From: Acidobacteriota bacterium
GTDB taxonomy: Bacteria; Acidobacteriota; UBA6911
DNA length: 8,005 nt
NCBI GenBank assembly: GCA_031254095.1
Contig: JAIRVC010000087.1
Span: forward strand, 1 to 8,005
Reading direction: 5' to 3'
The notes under the pieces were generated by a model that was not told where the DNA came from, did no database searches, and saw only the letters and a program-made list of their open reading frames with translations. Positions 7,021 through 8,005 of this stretch are shown here, one piece after another. A program made the translations under genes and the position numbers. The stretch's first letter is position 1; the number at the start of each line of letters is the position of its first letter.

Positions 7021-7052
7021 AAAAAGACATATCGCGGGCCGCCCGCGATATG
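7021..7052 (-). terminator. Intrinsic terminator-like hairpin between cheA and cheW
   Basis: CATATCGCGGGC (7028-7039) and GCCCGCGATATG (7041-7052) are perfect 12-base inverted copies around one base; a realistic fold is a 10-bp stem with a 5-base loop. On the coding (minus) strand the stem is followed at once by TCTTTTT (rc of 7021-7027). A GC-rich stem plus T-run is the form of a Rho-independent terminator. It begins 9 bases after the cheA stop. Because cheW and the other che genes follow in the same direction, it may end most cheA transcripts or reduce expression of the downstream genes. Confidence 0.65.
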
Positions 7053-7061
7053 CCGCGCTCG

Positions 7062-8005
7062 TTACGCCGTTTGCCCGTACCACATGCCGTCGATTATGTC
7101 CATAAACTGCTCGAGATTCACAAGGATGGTCATCCTGTCCTTTATCAGAGCGGTGCCTTCCACTCCGTCGGCAATGTAGCTTTCGCGGTTTAAATTGATC
7201 TCGTAATGACCGCTGTCCAGCAGTTTTTCAACCAGCAGGCCGTAGGGCCTGGTGACATGCTGCGGAATAAGGAAGAACATATTTTCCGGCTGCGAAGAAG
7301 GCTGAACATTGAGCATGTCTTCCAGCCTGACAACGCGCGTGGAAACGCCGTCGAGCGCAACGTATTCCTGGGAACCGATGCGCTCTATCTTTGAAGTTTC
7401 CACGGTCTCTATACGCTTGACGTCCTGCATTGAAATGCCGAACTGCTCGTTGCCGCCATTGGAGAAAAGGAGCAGCGAGCGAATCTCGCCGTCTTCGAGT
7501 CCGGTCATGGCTTTCTTTTCCTCCTTGCCGTCGACGACGTCCCGAACGTTGTAATGGCGGGCCAGTCCCATGGCGTCAAGAATCATCGCCACCTGACCGT
7601 CTCCAAGAACCGTCGCGCCGGAATACAGTGAAATATCTTTTACGGCGCGATGCATGGGTTTTACCACGATTTCCTCGCTGCCGATGATGCGGTCAATAAT
7701 CAGGCCGAAGCGCGTATTGCCGGCGCGCAGCACCGCGAAGTTCAGAGAAAGGTGCATATAATGTCCGGCATCATCCGCTTCTTTGCGCTTGACCGCCAAC
7801 TCTTTTCGCGCGCGCGCGTTTTTCCCGGTAACTTCCGACAGCGCCTCCGCGTCGAAAACTTCCGTCCGTTCCAGGGCTTCGCGCAGCCGTACCATTGGAA
7901 GCAGGAAATCCCTTAACCTGAAAACTTCCATCGAACCCGCGCATTCGATAAGGTTGATCACGTCGTCGTCATAGAGGCAAACCACTTCTTCAAGATTTAC
8001 CTGTG
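7062..8005 (-). CDS. cheA: Chemotaxis histidine kinase CheA, C-terminal part with two CheW-like domains
   Basis: The frame is open to the window edge, so this is the 3' end of a longer gene; phosphotransfer, dimer and ATPase domains lie outside. CheA autophosphorylates and passes phosphate to response regulators such as CheB. The visible part opens with VNLEEVVCLYDDDV and FRLRDFLLPMVRLREAL, then GLIIDRIIGSEEIVVKP and YSGATVLGDGQVAMILDAMGL (about 7560-7625), the hallmark of the CheA regulatory (P5) domain that binds CheW and receptors. A charged insert of about 40 residues (about 7746-7874) interrupts this domain between LREAL and NFAVLRAG. After it comes a second CheW-like domain (about 7095-7484) with FGISMQDVKRIETV, STRVVRLEDML, YGLLVEKLLDSG and RMTILVNLEQFMDI. 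Many CheA proteins end after one such domain. A GTG at 7983-7985 is internal to the first domain and is not a credible start. CheV is excluded because no receiver domain follows. Confidence 0.92.
   Translation of the reverse strand, partial: QVNLEEVVCLYDDDVINLIECAGSMEVFRLRDFLLPMVRLREALERTEVFDAEALSEVTGKNARARKELAVKRKEADDAGHYMHLSLNFAVLRAGNTRFGLIIDRIIGSEEIVVKPMHRAVKDISLYSGATVLGDGQVAMILDAMGLARHYNVRDVVDGKEEKKAMTGLEDGEIRSLLLFSNGGNEQFGISMQDVKRIETVETSKIERIGSQEYVALDGVSTRVVRLEDMLNVQPSSQPENMFFLIPQHVTRPYGLLVEKLLDSGHYEINLNRESYIADGVEGTALIKDRMTILVNLEQFMDIIDGMWYGQTA

Noticed and set aside
7062..7985. A complete 307-residue protein starting at GTG 7983-7985
   Set aside because: The frame stays open upstream to the window edge with P5-like sequence (VNLEEVV), so the GTG is inside CheA rather than a start.
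7062..8005. CheV or a double-CheW adaptor instead of CheA
   Set aside because: The YSGATVLGDGQVAMILDAMGL segment is the CheA P5 signature and there is no receiver domain. The missing upstream part should settle it.
1..8005. CRISPR array, tRNA or rRNA genes, transposase or phage genes
   Set aside because: No regularly spaced direct repeats, tRNA cloverleaf, rRNA-like sequence, transposase or phage motif was seen. Coding sequence fills nearly the whole window apart from the two repeat-bearing gaps.

Overview
All recognisable genes lie on the minus strand, so the window reads right to left. It holds two blocks. The right block (about 2720-8005) is a chemosensory cluster in the order cheA (3' part only), cheW, a methyl-accepting chemotaxis protein gene, cheB, cheR. 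The left block (1-2431) is a small operon for a tungsten-type aldehyde oxidoreductase: a four-cluster iron-sulfur protein, the catalytic AOR-family subunit, then the first 52 codons of pyruvate kinase running off the window.

The AOR-family enzyme and the 16-cysteine ferredoxin-like partner point to an anaerobic or facultatively anaerobic bacterium with a tungsto- or molybdopterin pathway. The transmembrane receptor and adaptation enzymes are of the ordinary bacterial type. Base composition looks moderately GC-rich by eye. Nothing here fixes the phylum. The repeated Glu-Glu receptor arms and GC-rich intergenic palindromes would suit Desulfobacterota- or Lentisphaerae/PVC-like bacteria, but that is a guess.

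The genes are tightly packed. Three junctions (cheW/mcp, cheB/cheR, Fe-S/aor) are 4-base ATGA overlaps, and mcp/cheB are 9 bases apart, which suggests translational coupling. The one loose joint in the chemosensory cluster is the 99-base gap between cheA and cheW. It carries a perfect 12-bp palindrome followed by a T-run on the coding strand, which looks like an intrinsic terminator placed inside the cluster. The 288-base gap between the two blocks is packed with inverted and direct repeats and separates two transcription units.

Functionally, the receptor would sense a ligand through its periplasmic helical domain, signal through CheW to CheA, and be adapted by CheR (methylation) and CheB (demethylation, controlled by CheA phosphorylation). 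No cheY, cheD, cheC/X/Z, flagellar or pilus gene is in view, so the output is unknown. The AOR pair would oxidise an aldehyde to the acid, or do the reverse, passing electrons through the Fe-S subunit to an acceptor not encoded here. I found no clearly undescribed system. The points most worth a second look are the terminator inside the cluster, the extra CheW-like domain on CheA, the exact 14-residue repeat in the receptor, and the repeat-rich gap.
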